Below are positions 25,417 to 34,245 of a stretch of DNA of 34,887 nucleotides, piece after piece; within the stretch, counting starts at the first letter, position 1, and every line of letters starts with the position of its first letter. The notes beneath the pieces were generated by a model that worked only from the letters and a program-made list of their open reading frames with translations, was not told the origin of the DNA and made no database searches. The DNA comes from Opitutales bacterium (GTDB lineage: Bacteria > Verrucomicrobiota > Verrucomicrobiia > Opitutales > Opitutaceae): NCBI GenBank assembly GCA_018700525.1, contig JABITN010000259.1, forward strand, positions 1 through 34,887. The letters are read 5' to 3'. The translations under genes and the position numbers were made by a program.

Positions 25417-27009
25417 TTAGTCCTCGCCTTCCGCCAAACTCGCTACCCAACGAACCGTTTGGGTAACCTCCACATTCACCTCTGCATCGTTGGCTTGAAT
25501 CGGACCCGCGCGGCTCGTACCACGAGCTACGATTCTCTTGAGACTCTCTCCCAAACGTTCGGCAATTTCCGATTCATTTTCGCTCAGATTATTCGCTTCA
25601 GCTATATCCTCTTCCAGGTTGTACAATTCTACTATTCGAGATTTTCCACGCGATTGGTTTCGATTCGCGACCGCATTTTTGTAGACGACTTTCCAAGACC
25701 CTTCCATATACGCGAATTCGCCTCCCACAGAATGACTCACTACATGACCCCGATGCGGCTCATCGTTTTCTCCGAAAATCGTGCTCAAAAAGCTGATACT
25801 GTCCTCTCCTGCATCGTTAGGCAACACAGAGCCCAACAATTCAGCGCAGGTCGCGAACAGGTCATTCAAGCTAAGGATATCGTCATTCACCAAACCAGCC
25901 TCGATCCTATTCGGCCAACGCACCATGAACGGCACTCGATGCCCTCCTTCCCAAATATCCGCCTTGCGGCCACGGTAAGGACCGCTCGGAAAATGCCCGG
26001 CCTCTATCAACGTATTCCATTCTGTCGGCAAGTGACCATTATCCGAAGTGAAAATGATTAACGTATCCTCCGCCACTCCGACATCTTCCAAAGCTTGGAT
26101 TACTTGTCCGGCTGACCAATCCGTTTCCATTATAAAATCAGCAACCAGAGCAATGCCGCTCTTCCCCTTAAACTGCTCAGTCGGTACAATCGGCGTGTGA
26201 GGCGAGGTCATCGGAAAATACAAAAAAAACGGTTCTTCTTCCTGCGCTTGATCGTGAATATACTCCACTGCTCGCTGAGTAAGCTCCGGCAAAATCTGAT
26301 CAAACTGCCAGCCAGGGACCATGGGATTCCCATCGAACTGCGCAGGCAATGCCCTGCCATCATTTGGAACGTATTCAAATTTTTCCGTCGGTTGCTCAAA
26401 CACTCGATCGTTCTCGATAAAGGTAAACGGAGGCTGGTTCGGTACATCGGTTCCGAAGTAGTAATCGAATCCGCGCGTCGTCGGTCCATTGAGAACCGGC
26501 TTCGTATAGTCCCATTCTTTTGTCCGAAGACTATTGGTCTGTTCTTCCATTGTGTTGGGTTGCGGACCCGCCCATTCCCAACCCAGATGCCATTTACCGA
26601 TACAGGCGGTATTGTAACCGCGATCCCTCAGAAAACCCGGAAGCGTCAACCGGTCAGCCGCGATCAAAGGAGGTTCGTAACAAGCCAGCACCCACTCTTG
26701 AAGACGCGTACGCCAAGCATACCGACCCGTCAACAAACCGTAGCGCGTCGGCGTACAAACGGCCGAACCGCTGTGCGCATTCGTGAAGCGCATAGACTCC
26801 GCAGAAAACGCATCCAAATACGGAGTAGCGATTTTGTTATCCGGGAAATGAGCCTGAATATCGCCTATTCCAAAATCATCCGCCAAAATGATGACGATGT
26901 TCGGCTTCGAATCGCGCCCAGAAGATGACTGGTCATGAATCGTATTCCTGGAACAGCCCGTTAACAACAATGCTATCGTCGAGCAGATAAAAATGTAGGT
27001 TCTTAACAT
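25417..27009 (-). CDS. Lipoprotein sulfatase (CTPTR)
   Basis: 530 residues. The N-terminus has a lipobox LLTGC with Cys19, so it should be lipid-anchored, unlike the other sulfatases here. Motifs: ILADDFGIGD (Asp44-Asp45), VCTPTRYGLLTGRYAWRTR (Cys85), CIGKWHLGW, PMTSPHTPIVP and FTSDNGH. It is closely related to the 31644-33092 sulfatase (shared TPTRYG..TGRY.WRTRLQ, TRGFDYYFG, PHTPIVP), with PSD1 and DUF1501 genes between them. It lies 64 bases downstream of the DUF1501 gene and is probably the last gene of that transcript. It is convergent with the FG-GAP gene. Substrate unknown. Confidence 0.94.
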   Translation of the reverse strand: MLRTYIFICSTIALLLTGCSRNTIHDQSSSGRDSKPNIVIILADDFGIGDIQAHFPDNKIATPYLDAFSAESMRFTNAHSGSAVCTPTRYGLLTGRYAWRTRLQEWVLACYEPPLIAADRLTLPGFLRDRGYNTACIGKWHLGWEWAGPQPNTMEEQTNSLRTKEWDYTKPVLNGPTTRGFDYYFGTDVPNQPPFTFIENDRVFEQPTEKFEYVPNDGRALPAQFDGNPMVPGWQFDQILPELTQRAVEYIHDQAQEEEPFFLYFPMTSPHTPIVPTEQFKGKSGIALVADFIMETDWSAGQVIQALEDVGVAEDTLIIFTSDNGHLPTEWNTLIEAGHFPSGPYRGRKADIWEGGHRVPFMVRWPNRIEAGLVNDDILSLNDLFATCAELLGSVLPNDAGEDSISFLSTIFGENDEPHRGHVVSHSVGGEFAYMEGSWKVVYKNAVANRNQSRGKSRIVELYNLEEDIAEANNLSENESEIAERLGESLKRIVARGTSRAGPIQANDAEVNVEVTQTVRWVASLAEGED

Positions 27010-27073
27010 GAGCCAAATAATTTTGAGATCGTTCTATTTCTAACCGACTCCTACACTCCCCTACAAAACACTC

Positions 27074-28561
27074 TCAAGCCAGCAAACCCTTGATCACCTT
27101 TGCATCTTTAACGCCGGTCAGCCGCTGGTCCAAACCCTGAAACGGATAGTTGAGCTTCTTATGATCGAACCCTAGGAGATGCAGCATAGTGGCGTGATAG
27201 TTTTCCATCGGCACGGGGTTTACCGCCGCGCTATAGCCAACTTCATCAGTCTCGCCGTAAGTTACGCCAGGCTTTATCCCACCTCCCGCCATCCAAGCCG
27301 TAAACGCTCCCGGGTTATGATCGCGACCGATGAGCTTCATTTCGCGACCATTTCGATTTTCTCGCATTGGAGTGCGACCGAACTCGCCGCTCCAGACGAC
27401 CAGCGTATCCTCCAATAACCCTCGTCGCTTAAGATCCGTAAGCAACGCCGCCATTGGCTTGTCTACCTCGCGACACTTATCCTGAAACCCTCCATTAAGA
27501 GCTTCAGCCTCTCCCGCACCGTGCGAATCCCAACCCCAATCGAAAAGCTGAACATAACGCGTGCCTCGCTCTACAAGCCGTCGGGCTAACAAACAATTAT
27601 TCGCAAAACTCTCTTTCCCAGGAGCCGTCCCGTAAAGTTCATGCACTTCTGCCGGTTCTTTCGAGATGTCCATCGCATCAGGCACGGCCATTTGCATACG
27701 AAAGGCCATTTCGTATTGCGCGATTCGGGTCAGCGTTTCCGGATCGCCAAAATCTTCATGGGTTTGCGTATTGAGGGTTTTCAATGTATCTAAAGTCGAC
27801 CGACGAATATCGCGAGAAATGCCCTCAGGGTTAGAGACATTCAAGACCGGATCCCCAACCGAACGACACTGGACGCCTTGGTAAACCGAAGGAAGAAACC
27901 CGGAACTCCAAAGCGCTTTGCCCACGCGAGGCTGGCGCCCGCCGGAAAGCAGTACAACAAACCCGGGAAGATCCTCGTTTTCCGTGCCCATCCCCCACGT
28001 CACCCAAGAGCCAATGGATGGGTATCCGATACGCGCCTGCCCCGAATGCACCATCAACTGAGCAGGACCGTGATTGAATTGATCCGTCTGAAGCGTCTTG
28101 ATGAAGCTAACATCATCGACCACTTTCGAAAAAAACGGTAACCGATCCGAGACCCAAGCGCCGGACTTTCCGTGTTGTTTAAATGGATACTGAGGACCGA
28201 GCATGTTAGGGGTCCCCTGGATAAACGCAAAGTCCTTGCCTTCGAGAAACGATTGCGGACAGGCCTGACCATCTAATCTCTCAAGATCCGGCTTATAGTC
28301 GAAAAGCTCGAGCTGGCTCGGAGCGCCGATCATGTGGAGATAGATTACCCGCTTGGCTTTGCCCCTGAAATGAGGCGGGAGAGCATTGAACGGATTTGCT
28401 GTATCGTGAGTCGAATAGTCCAATCCACTCGCAAACGAACCCGATTTACCTGCGAGAAACATCGCTCCGAGACCCGTTGTACAACGACTTAGAAACTGTC
28501 GCCGCGTTTCGTGCTCAAGGGTGCGAAGACGCGTTTCGTTTAGTAGAGATTCGAGTTTCAT
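27074..28561 (-). CDS. DUF1501 protein, Tat-exported
   Basis: 495 residues. HETRRQFLSRCTTGLGAMFL (RR at 20-21) is a twin-arginine signal starting later than usual, a common feature of the family. DUF1501 motifs: VIYLHMIGAPSQLELFDYKP (72-91), DQFNHGPAQLMVHSG, SIGSWVTWGMGTEN, DWGWDSHG, VVWSGEFGRTPM and GRDHNPGAFTAWMAGGGIKPG, ending in the HLLG-FDH-KLNYPFQG-D-RLTGV block. The fold belongs to the alkaline-phosphatase-like superfamily, as do sulfatases, but the C-x-P-x-R motif is absent and its reaction is unknown. It starts six bases after the PSD1 cytochrome gene, the partner with which it is found across Planctomycetes and Verrucomicrobia. Confidence 0.95.
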   Translation of the reverse strand: MKLESLLNETRLRTLEHETRRQFLSRCTTGLGAMFLAGKSGSFASGLDYSTHDTANPFNALPPHFRGKAKRVIYLHMIGAPSQLELFDYKPDLERLDGQACPQSFLEGKDFAFIQGTPNMLGPQYPFKQHGKSGAWVSDRLPFFSKVVDDVSFIKTLQTDQFNHGPAQLMVHSGQARIGYPSIGSWVTWGMGTENEDLPGFVVLLSGGRQPRVGKALWSSGFLPSVYQGVQCRSVGDPVLNVSNPEGISRDIRRSTLDTLKTLNTQTHEDFGDPETLTRIAQYEMAFRMQMAVPDAMDISKEPAEVHELYGTAPGKESFANNCLLARRLVERGTRYVQLFDWGWDSHGAGEAEALNGGFQDKCREVDKPMAALLTDLKRRGLLEDTLVVWSGEFGRTPMRENRNGREMKLIGRDHNPGAFTAWMAGGGIKPGVTYGETDEVGYSAAVNPVPMENYHATMLHLLGFDHKKLNYPFQGLDQRLTGVKDAKVIKGLLA

Positions 28562-28567
28562 CGCAGT

Positions 28568-31444
28568 TCAGTAAGTGAGCGTTTCATCGAGGTTGAGCAA
28601 TACTTGAGCTAAAACCAACCAAACCTTATCCGGAGACTGAGCGTGCACTTCATCGTGAAGCCCAACCAATTCCTCAATCTGTTTCGAGTTCGCCGACCGT
28701 CCAGTCGCAAGTCGATGAGCCTGGACGAGGCGTTCTTCAGTGGAGCCGGAAAAGTCCGACTCCAGCCGTTTCCCCAAAGCCTCTGCGCATTCCACGAAAA
28801 CCATATCATTTAACGTAACGAGCGCTTGCAACGGCGTATTCGACGAAAGACGACGAGGAGAGCAGAACTCGCGCGATGGCGCATCGAAGGTCGCAAACGT
28901 TGGAAAAGGGATCGTTCGTTTGACGTAAGTATAGATCGAACGGCGATAACGGTCTTCATCACCAACTTCGGGTGTTTCCCATTTATCGCGACTTGCAAAT
29001 GGCCGCCACACGCCTTCGGGCAAAGGAGGATGAACCGGCGACCCTCCTCTTTTGGAGCCAATCAATCCGCTCATTGCCAACGTCTGATCGCGAACCATTT
29101 CGGCCGTTAGTCGTAAACGCGGACCGCGAGCCAACAGACGATTATCCGGATCCTGCTCCAAAAGCTCGGGAGTCACCCGCGATGATTGACGATAGGCGTG
29201 GCTAAGGACGACCTCTCGTATGATCGCCTTAACCCCAAAAGCATAGTCTTTCTGAAAACGCACCGCGAGATAGTCGAGCAACTCAGGATGCGTCGGTTTT
29301 TCGCCTGAAGATCCGAAATCCTCTAGTGTCGGAACAATTCCAATACCGAATAACTGTGCCCAGATCCGATTGACGAATACTCGGGCGGTAAGCGGGTGAT
29401 TATCAGAAACCCACCAACGTGCCATCTCGAGTCGATCGAGCGGACCATTCGCCGGAGCAACCTTAGTCAAAGTTTTGGGTAGTCCCGCAAAAACCAAGTC
29501 CCCTTTCACCATAGCGTTTCCTCGTTCGAATATATGCGTTGGGCGGGCAAGCTTATCCGGTCGTCGATGCATGATCGGTACCGTCGTCCCCGGAATATCC
29601 GAAAGACGCTTGAGCGCTTGAGCCAATTCCTCAATTCGAGGAAACGTCTCACTCCCCTTCTTTCCCAATCGCGTCCAACGCATATCTGAACTACTCGACA
29701 ATTGCCCTCGCTGAATCGCCATAGGGTGGCTGCCTTGACCTGTTTTGTCGCAGTGAATATGAAAAGCGAGCACCTCGTCCTTCTCCAAGCTCAATGGCAC
29801 TTCCGGAACGAGAACCAACTTTCGAGTATAATGGATACGCGAATCAGCTCCCCAGTTCTTACCGTTGCCTTCGATTACGTTCATCGGATCCGTAGGCATC
29901 CACGGTACGTCCGGAACGCTTAATCTAAACGCAATAGGTTCTTTTTCGCCATTTTGGTCCACGACCGAGGCTTCCAGATCGTTTACGAGAAACCCCCATT
30001 CCGGATTACTGACCGAAGCCTCTGGATCATAAGGCAGAACGGTTAGCAATAGAGCCGTTATGGGCTCATCGCCAAGACTTGCGGCGGGAACATCTATCAA
30101 GTTGTGGGTTTTCGTCTCCACGGTTCCTTCGGTGAAAAACTCGTCGTGCCCCAGCTTTTCAACTACGGAAAACTTGGTACTGTTATTAGACTTTACCTTA
30201 AGCCCCTTAACTCCCCGCCAATCGGTTTGCTCCTGCAAACCCATGCCACTCTCCCAGATCGATTCTTTCAGCTCGAGAATGCCCTGACGCAATGCAGCAG
30301 CTTCATTATAAAGTCTAACATCATCGGGAACGGTGATCAGCGGCGCCTCGTCCGACAGATCGGAATCCGCGGAATTATTGTAGAACGCCATGAATTGGTA
30401 GTACTCCTCGTTACGCAGCGGATCGTAGGGGTGGTCATGACATTGCACGCAACCGAACGTTAAGGAGCCCCACGTTTGCCACGTCGTATTGACCCGATCG
30501 ACAACCGCTTCAACGCGAAACACTTCATCATCAGTGCCGCCTTCGTCATTCGTTTGCGTATTACGCTGACAGGCAGTGGCAACCAAATCGCCTATAGTCG
30601 GCCGGGGAAGCAGATCGCCCGCGAGTTGCTTGATAGTAAATTGATCGAATGGCAGGTCATCGTTAAACGCTTTCACCACCCAATCGCGGTAGGCCCAGAT
30701 CGTTCGCTTCTGATCCTGACCTAAGCCCCCCGAATCCGCATAGCGAACGAGGTCGAGCCACATGCTCGCCCAACGTTCGCCGAAAGCCGGGCGGCTAATC
30801 AAATCATCGACCACATTTTCTACGGCGACTTGCGAATCATTTTCGAATGCGACTTCAAAGGCATTCAACTCGGAAACGTTCGGAGGCAATCCGGTAAGAC
30901 CCAGACTGAGCCGCCGTAACAATCGACCAGATCCCTCTACCGTGCTGGGCTTCAAACCTTCTTTCTCCAAACGATTGAAGAGAAAACGGTCCAAATCGCC
31001 CGTCGCTTGATCGTCGAACTTTGTCTCGGGAACCGGCGGTTTGCTTGGGGTTTGAAACGCCCAGTGACCGCTCCACTTGGCGCCGCCTTCAATCCACTCT
31101 TCGATCAACGCGATGTCCTCCTCCGAAAGCGTTTCATGCTCATCAGGCGGCGGCATAAGATCGTCTTCGTCATCCGTCGTTACGCGGTAGAACATTTCCG
31201 ACGCGCCCACATTGCCTGGCTTCACTACTGGAGAACCCGATTTCCCCTCGAAGTTAACTACACGGTCCTCGTAAACAAAGGAAACGTCGCCCGCAGCTTT
31301 CACTCCACCATGGCACTCAACGCAATTCTGATTGAGAATCGGCTGAATATCGCGGGCGAAATCGACTTCTGGATATGCGGTAGGAGCAAGAGCAGAAAGG
31401 GCGAGAACAGGAGCAAATGTCGGGGGTCGTAAAGAAACGATCAT
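28568..31444 (-). CDS. PSD1-type cytochrome c protein (DUF1549/DUF1553)
   Basis: 958 residues from the ATG at 31444; an ATG at 31486 would add 14 residues ahead of the signal peptide [21 protein letters not shown] planctomycete cytochrome c domain carries CVECH (41-45) with MPPP as a candidate distal ligand region. DUF1549 follows ([28 protein letters not shown] to [11 protein letters not shown], with a second haem-like motif at 332-336), then a beta-rich insert and DUF1553 ([61 protein letters not shown]). Periplasmic electron transfer is likely, but the partner reaction is undefined. It is co-transcribed with DUF1501. Confidence 0.95.
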   Translation of the reverse strand: MIVSLRPPTFAPVLALSALAPTAYPEVDFARDIQPILNQNCVECHGGVKAAGDVSFVYEDRVVNFEGKSGSPVVKPGNVGASEMFYRVTTDDEDDLMPPPDEHETLSEEDIALIEEWIEGGAKWSGHWAFQTPSKPPVPETKFDDQATGDLDRFLFNRLEKEGLKPSTVEGSGRLLRRLSLGLTGLPPNVSELNAFEVAFENDSQVAVENVVDDLISRPAFGERWASMWLDLVRYADSGGLGQDQKRTIWAYRDWVVKAFNDDLPFDQFTIKQLAGDLLPRPTIGDLVATACQRNTQTNDEGGTDDEVFRVEAVVDRVNTTWQTWGSLTFGCVQCHDHPYDPLRNEEYYQFMAFYNNSADSDLSDEAPLITVPDDVRLYNEAAALRQGILELKESIWESGMGLQEQTDWRGVKGLKVKSNNSTKFSVVEKLGHDEFFTEGTVETKTHNLIDVPAASLGDEPITALLLTVLPYDPEASVSNPEWGFLVNDLEASVVDQNGEKEPIAFRLSVPDVPWMPTDPMNVIEGNGKNWGADSRIHYTRKLVLVPEVPLSLEKDEVLAFHIHCDKTGQGSHPMAIQRGQLSSSSDMRWTRLGKKGSETFPRIEELAQALKRLSDIPGTTVPIMHRRPDKLARPTHIFERGNAMVKGDLVFAGLPKTLTKVAPANGPLDRLEMARWWVSDNHPLTARVFVNRIWAQLFGIGIVPTLEDFGSSGEKPTHPELLDYLAVRFQKDYAFGVKAIIREVVLSHAYRQSSRVTPELLEQDPDNRLLARGPRLRLTAEMVRDQTLAMSGLIGSKRGGSPVHPPLPEGVWRPFASRDKWETPEVGDEDRYRRSIYTYVKRTIPFPTFATFDAPSREFCSPRRLSSNTPLQALVTLNDMVFVECAEALGKRLESDFSGSTEERLVQAHRLATGRSANSKQIEELVGLHDEVHAQSPDKVWLVLAQVLLNLDETLTY

Positions 31445-31599
31445 GTTTGAGAGGACTATTCGTGGAAGAATCTTATATCGAATCAATAGTCGCTAAACGC
31501 ATTTAGCAGCATCTAGGAATTAGGCCTAGCTCTACCTTTCCAAAGGCCCAAGAGACAACAAAAAACTAAAGATTCCCTTCAATGCAATCTTTAGGTAGC

Positions 31600-31618
31600 G
31601 GCCGATCTCCGAGCGGCC
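31600..31618 (+). repeat. CTCCG-loop hairpin repeat, copy C
   Basis: The sequence GGCCGATCTCCGAGCGGCC, with TAGGTAGC before and CAT after, lies between the 31644 sulfatase stop and the PSD1 start. It has the same A/G mismatch at 6/14 as copy A, but a G-C pair at 2/18 where copy A has A-T. Confidence 0.85.
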
Positions 31619-31643
31619 ATGTTACCTCGCATCTCGCTGCCCC

Positions 31644-33092
31644 CTACCGACCGTTTTTCCAAAGAACGATATCCACGACGTCATTCATCGATTTTGGCCC
31701 CTTCGTACTCCGGCCTGCATTCACATCCGCAGCCAATAGAGCCAGTAAACGTTCGGCGACTTCCGGGTTCTTCGAATAGAGATTGTTGGTCTCTCCAACA
31801 TCGTTTTCCATATCGTAAAGTTGGGCCTCCAAAGGTTCCTCTTTCGCTTCTTTCTCCGTAGGCGATGACCACCCGCCCGAACTTCGAGCAAGCAACAATT
31901 TCCATTTGCCGTAACGGTAGGCGAAGTGTCCCGTATACGAATGATGAATCACTCCATTACGAGTCGATACAATACGCTTGCCAGACAATGCCGGCAGAAA
32001 ACTAACGCTGTCCTCGCCGCTACCTGCAGGCAGCTTCGAGCCAAGAATTTCCGCTGTCGTAGAAAGTAAGTCTGTCAGGCAAATCAATTGATTGTTCTGC
32101 GAGCCCGGTTTCACATTTCCCGGCCAGCGAACGATGAACGGAATGCGATGCCCGCCATCCCAAAGATCCGCTTTCGAACCGCGAAGATGAGCCGAAGGAA
32201 AATGCCCTTGCGCCTCCAACTTATCGATACCAGCTGCCTTTGATGTACCATTATCGCTCGTGAAGATAACTAGCGTGTTGTCTGTCAGCCCGTGACGTTC
32301 CAGCGCCTTCGAAACTTCCACCACTACATTGTCAGTCTGCATAACGAAATCCGCATGAGGACCCAGTCCGCTCTTACCCTGCCATTCTGGTCCCGGCACG
32401 ATCGGATTATGCGGCGAACCAAGCGGAAGGTAGAGAAAAAATGGACTCTCTTTGCCGGACCGAGAATCAATGTACTCGACGGCTTCACGAGTCAGACGCG
32501 GCAGCATATTGATCTCATCGTCATGCGCAATCACTCGATCATTCTCGATAACCGCTTTCATATTCCGAGCATGGTGAAACCCGTGAAAATAATCGAATCC
32601 TCGAGTTAGGGGCCCGTCTGGAATGCGGGCTGCGACGGGCGGCGTTTTGTGCTCTTTTTGAGAATAGGCTTCGCCGGAATCAGGATCGAGGTATTGGAAA
32701 TTCAAATGCCACTTACCGACAATCGCCGTATCATACCCCTGCCCTTTTAAAAAGCTCGCCACCGTTGGACGATCCTCGGCGATCAAATTCGGAGCAAAAC
32801 CCGAAACGACGCCCTTTTGTAACCGCGTACGCCAGCTATACCGCCCCGTCATAATCCCATATCTAGTAGGCGTGCAAACCGACGAACCGCTATGGGCATC
32901 CGTAAAAACCATCCCCTGAGTCGCCAGTCTGTCCGCTCCGGGAGTCGCTATCTTGGAGGTTTCCGGAGCCAGCGTATGGATTTCCCCATAACCTAGATCA
33001 TCACAGATAATATAGACGATATTCGGTTTATTAACCGCAGAAGTCAGCGATGCTCCAAAGAGGAAAAGTAATACAAAGAAAGTGGATTTCAT
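31644..33092 (-). CDS. Secreted sulfatase (CTPTR), paralogue of the lipoprotein sulfatase
   Basis: 482 residues. The signal peptide is MKSTFFVLLFLFGASLTSAV. Motifs: YIICDDLGYGE (Asp31-Asp32), VCTPTRYGIMTGRYSWRTR (Cys73), AIVGKWHLNF, PLGSPHNPIVPG, FTSDNGTSKAAG and GGHRIPFIVRWPG. It is closely related to the 25417-27009 protein but has a cleavable signal rather than a lipobox, so the pair could work at different places. It lies 199 bases upstream of the PSD1 gene on the same strand, with a CTCCG hairpin between. Two inverted-repeat elements lie upstream of its start. Substrate unknown. Confidence 0.94.
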   Translation of the reverse strand: MKSTFFVLLFLFGASLTSAVNKPNIVYIICDDLGYGEIHTLAPETSKIATPGADRLATQGMVFTDAHSGSSVCTPTRYGIMTGRYSWRTRLQKGVVSGFAPNLIAEDRPTVASFLKGQGYDTAIVGKWHLNFQYLDPDSGEAYSQKEHKTPPVAARIPDGPLTRGFDYFHGFHHARNMKAVIENDRVIAHDDEINMLPRLTREAVEYIDSRSGKESPFFLYLPLGSPHNPIVPGPEWQGKSGLGPHADFVMQTDNVVVEVSKALERHGLTDNTLVIFTSDNGTSKAAGIDKLEAQGHFPSAHLRGSKADLWDGGHRIPFIVRWPGNVKPGSQNNQLICLTDLLSTTAEILGSKLPAGSGEDSVSFLPALSGKRIVSTRNGVIHHSYTGHFAYRYGKWKLLLARSSGGWSSPTEKEAKEEPLEAQLYDMENDVGETNNLYSKNPEVAERLLALLAADVNAGRSTKGPKSMNDVVDIVLWKNGR

Positions 33093-33239
33093 AACGAGAG
33101 GTAAGCTACAGTTTGTTTCTAGAACACCAACAATGCCTCTGACAACACGCGAATTGGACTGTTTGCCAAAAGCGATTTAGGAATCTCCCCAATTTCTTAG
33201 AGACTGTTAAATAGATCGAAAATCACACTGTCTCGAATC

Positions 33240-33320
33240 TGTAGGAGCCAGTTTACCCCGCGATTCCTCATTTCCATCATATGTGAACCGACACAATCGC
33301 GGGGTAAACCCGCTCCCACA
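33240..33320. repeat. REP-like long inverted repeat
   Basis: The left arm is 33240-33265 (starts TGTAGGAGCC, ends CCCCGCGATT) and the right arm is 33295-33320 (starts AATCGCGGGG, ends CGCTCCCACA). The arms match at 23 of 26 positions across a 29-base spacer. The core GGTTTACCCCGCGA resembles REP-type palindromes known in gamma-proteobacteria such as Pseudomonas, spread by RAYT transposases; no RAYT gene is in this window. It lies in a gene-free stretch (33093-33560). Confidence 0.75.
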
Positions 33321-33364
33321 TTGACGAATTTAGCAATCCTCTTAAACTCAAATTGCAGGTTTTT

Positions 33365-33496
33365 TAACCACGGATTACACGGATAATCACGGATTCAAAA
33401 CATCGAATAAGATCGGATTCTAGTGATTATCGAGATTCTCTTGATCCAACGATTGAGTTCTTAAATAATCTGTGCTCTCTATGTAATCTGCGGTTA
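33365..33496. repeat. Degenerate inverted repeat ('accacggattacacgg' type)
   Basis: The left arm 33365-33395 contains TAACCACGGATTACACGG and ends TCACGGATT. The right arm 33467-33496 reads, reverse-complemented, TAACCGCAGATTACATAG and ends GCACAGATT. About three quarters of positions agree, most differences being transitions, across a spacer of 71 bases. The unit repeats CACGGAT-like words. Similar elements are scattered in Planctomycetes and Verrucomicrobia intergenic regions as far as I recall; origin and function are not established. Confidence 0.6.
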
Positions 33497-33560
33497 GATT
33501 TTCATCACATCACACTACACTATTCATAACCCAAAGCATCGCGACTTCCCTAAAACCTGA

Positions 33561-33950
33561 ATGGCCATTTTTACAAAGAAACGCATCATTAAAGTCGTTC
33601 TGATTGCTATTTTCTTAGTTGGACTCGTATTCGCTGTCCAACTTCAACTCGGCCTAATCAACATCGGACAGGAGTTCGGAACCTATGGTCCCTACAACCG
33701 AACCCTCAACACGGTAGAGGAGATGGACGAATTCGAAACCGTAAGTTCCCGCCTTCGCCGAAAATTCGAATTCGGCTACCTTTCCACTCTGGAGAATTTT
33801 TCTCTGAAAGTAAAAGATGACTCAGGCCGAAGCGCCATTATCACCTTCGACAAAAACACCCCTGAATTCAACGAAAGCGATCGCGAGGGCCTCAAAACAA
33901 TCATCCTCGAAAAAGCGAACAACGCATTCGCTCAAACGGAAACTCGTTAA
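33561..33950 (+). CDS. Small membrane-anchored protein, unknown function
   Basis: 129 residues, not recognised. MAIFTKKRIIKVVLIAIFLV opens a single membrane helix (about 9-27) with a positive cytoplasmic side, leaving a soluble domain of about 100 residues outside. That domain contains YGPYNRTLNTVEEMDEF, a helical stretch SSRLRRKFEFGYL, a strand pair FSLKVKDDSGRSAIITF and a C-terminal helix. The composition and alternating strands suggest a small folded domain, not random sequence. No ribosome-binding site is evident. It stands alone between the repeat cluster and the last sulfatase. Confidence 0.7.
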   Translation: MAIFTKKRIIKVVLIAIFLVGLVFAVQLQLGLINIGQEFGTYGPYNRTLNTVEEMDEFETVSSRLRRKFEFGYLSTLENFSLKVKDDSGRSAIITFDKNTPEFNESDREGLKTIILEKANNAFAQTETR

Positions 33951-34140
33951 TCGAGAAGTGACAGGTCACCGACCCGTTCTACAATTGAACTTATCGAATC
34001 AAACTAACTTATTTAACAGTCTATAAGAAAATTTCTAAATCAGGTTGTCCCGTCGAAGATCCTGAGAAAAGACGAGGAGTCCAGCATCCCAACGCCCCCT
34101 CCTCAGTAAATTCCATCCTAATCCCGAATAGAAGGCGTTT

Positions 34141-34156
34141 CAGTCAACAATTGACC
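34141..34156. promoter_or_regulatory. Palindromic motif upstream of the last sulfatase
   Basis: CAGTCAACAATTGACC contains the inverted repeat GTCAA-caa-TTGAC and matches the 8484-8499 motif at 13 of 16 positions, all differences being transitions. It lies about 90 bases before the sulfatase start. A shared operator is possible. Confidence 0.3.
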
Positions 34157-34245
34157 TTATTTAGAAATTACGCAAGAATTCGCGAATGTGCTGCCTTCCG
34201 ATTATGAGTTGATCTATTGGGAAAACGAAAGTGGACTCATTGCGT

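Noticed and set aside
26197-26928. 243-residue plus-strand frame
   Set aside because: Antisense shadow of the lipoprotein sulfatase; Arg-rich and without motifs.
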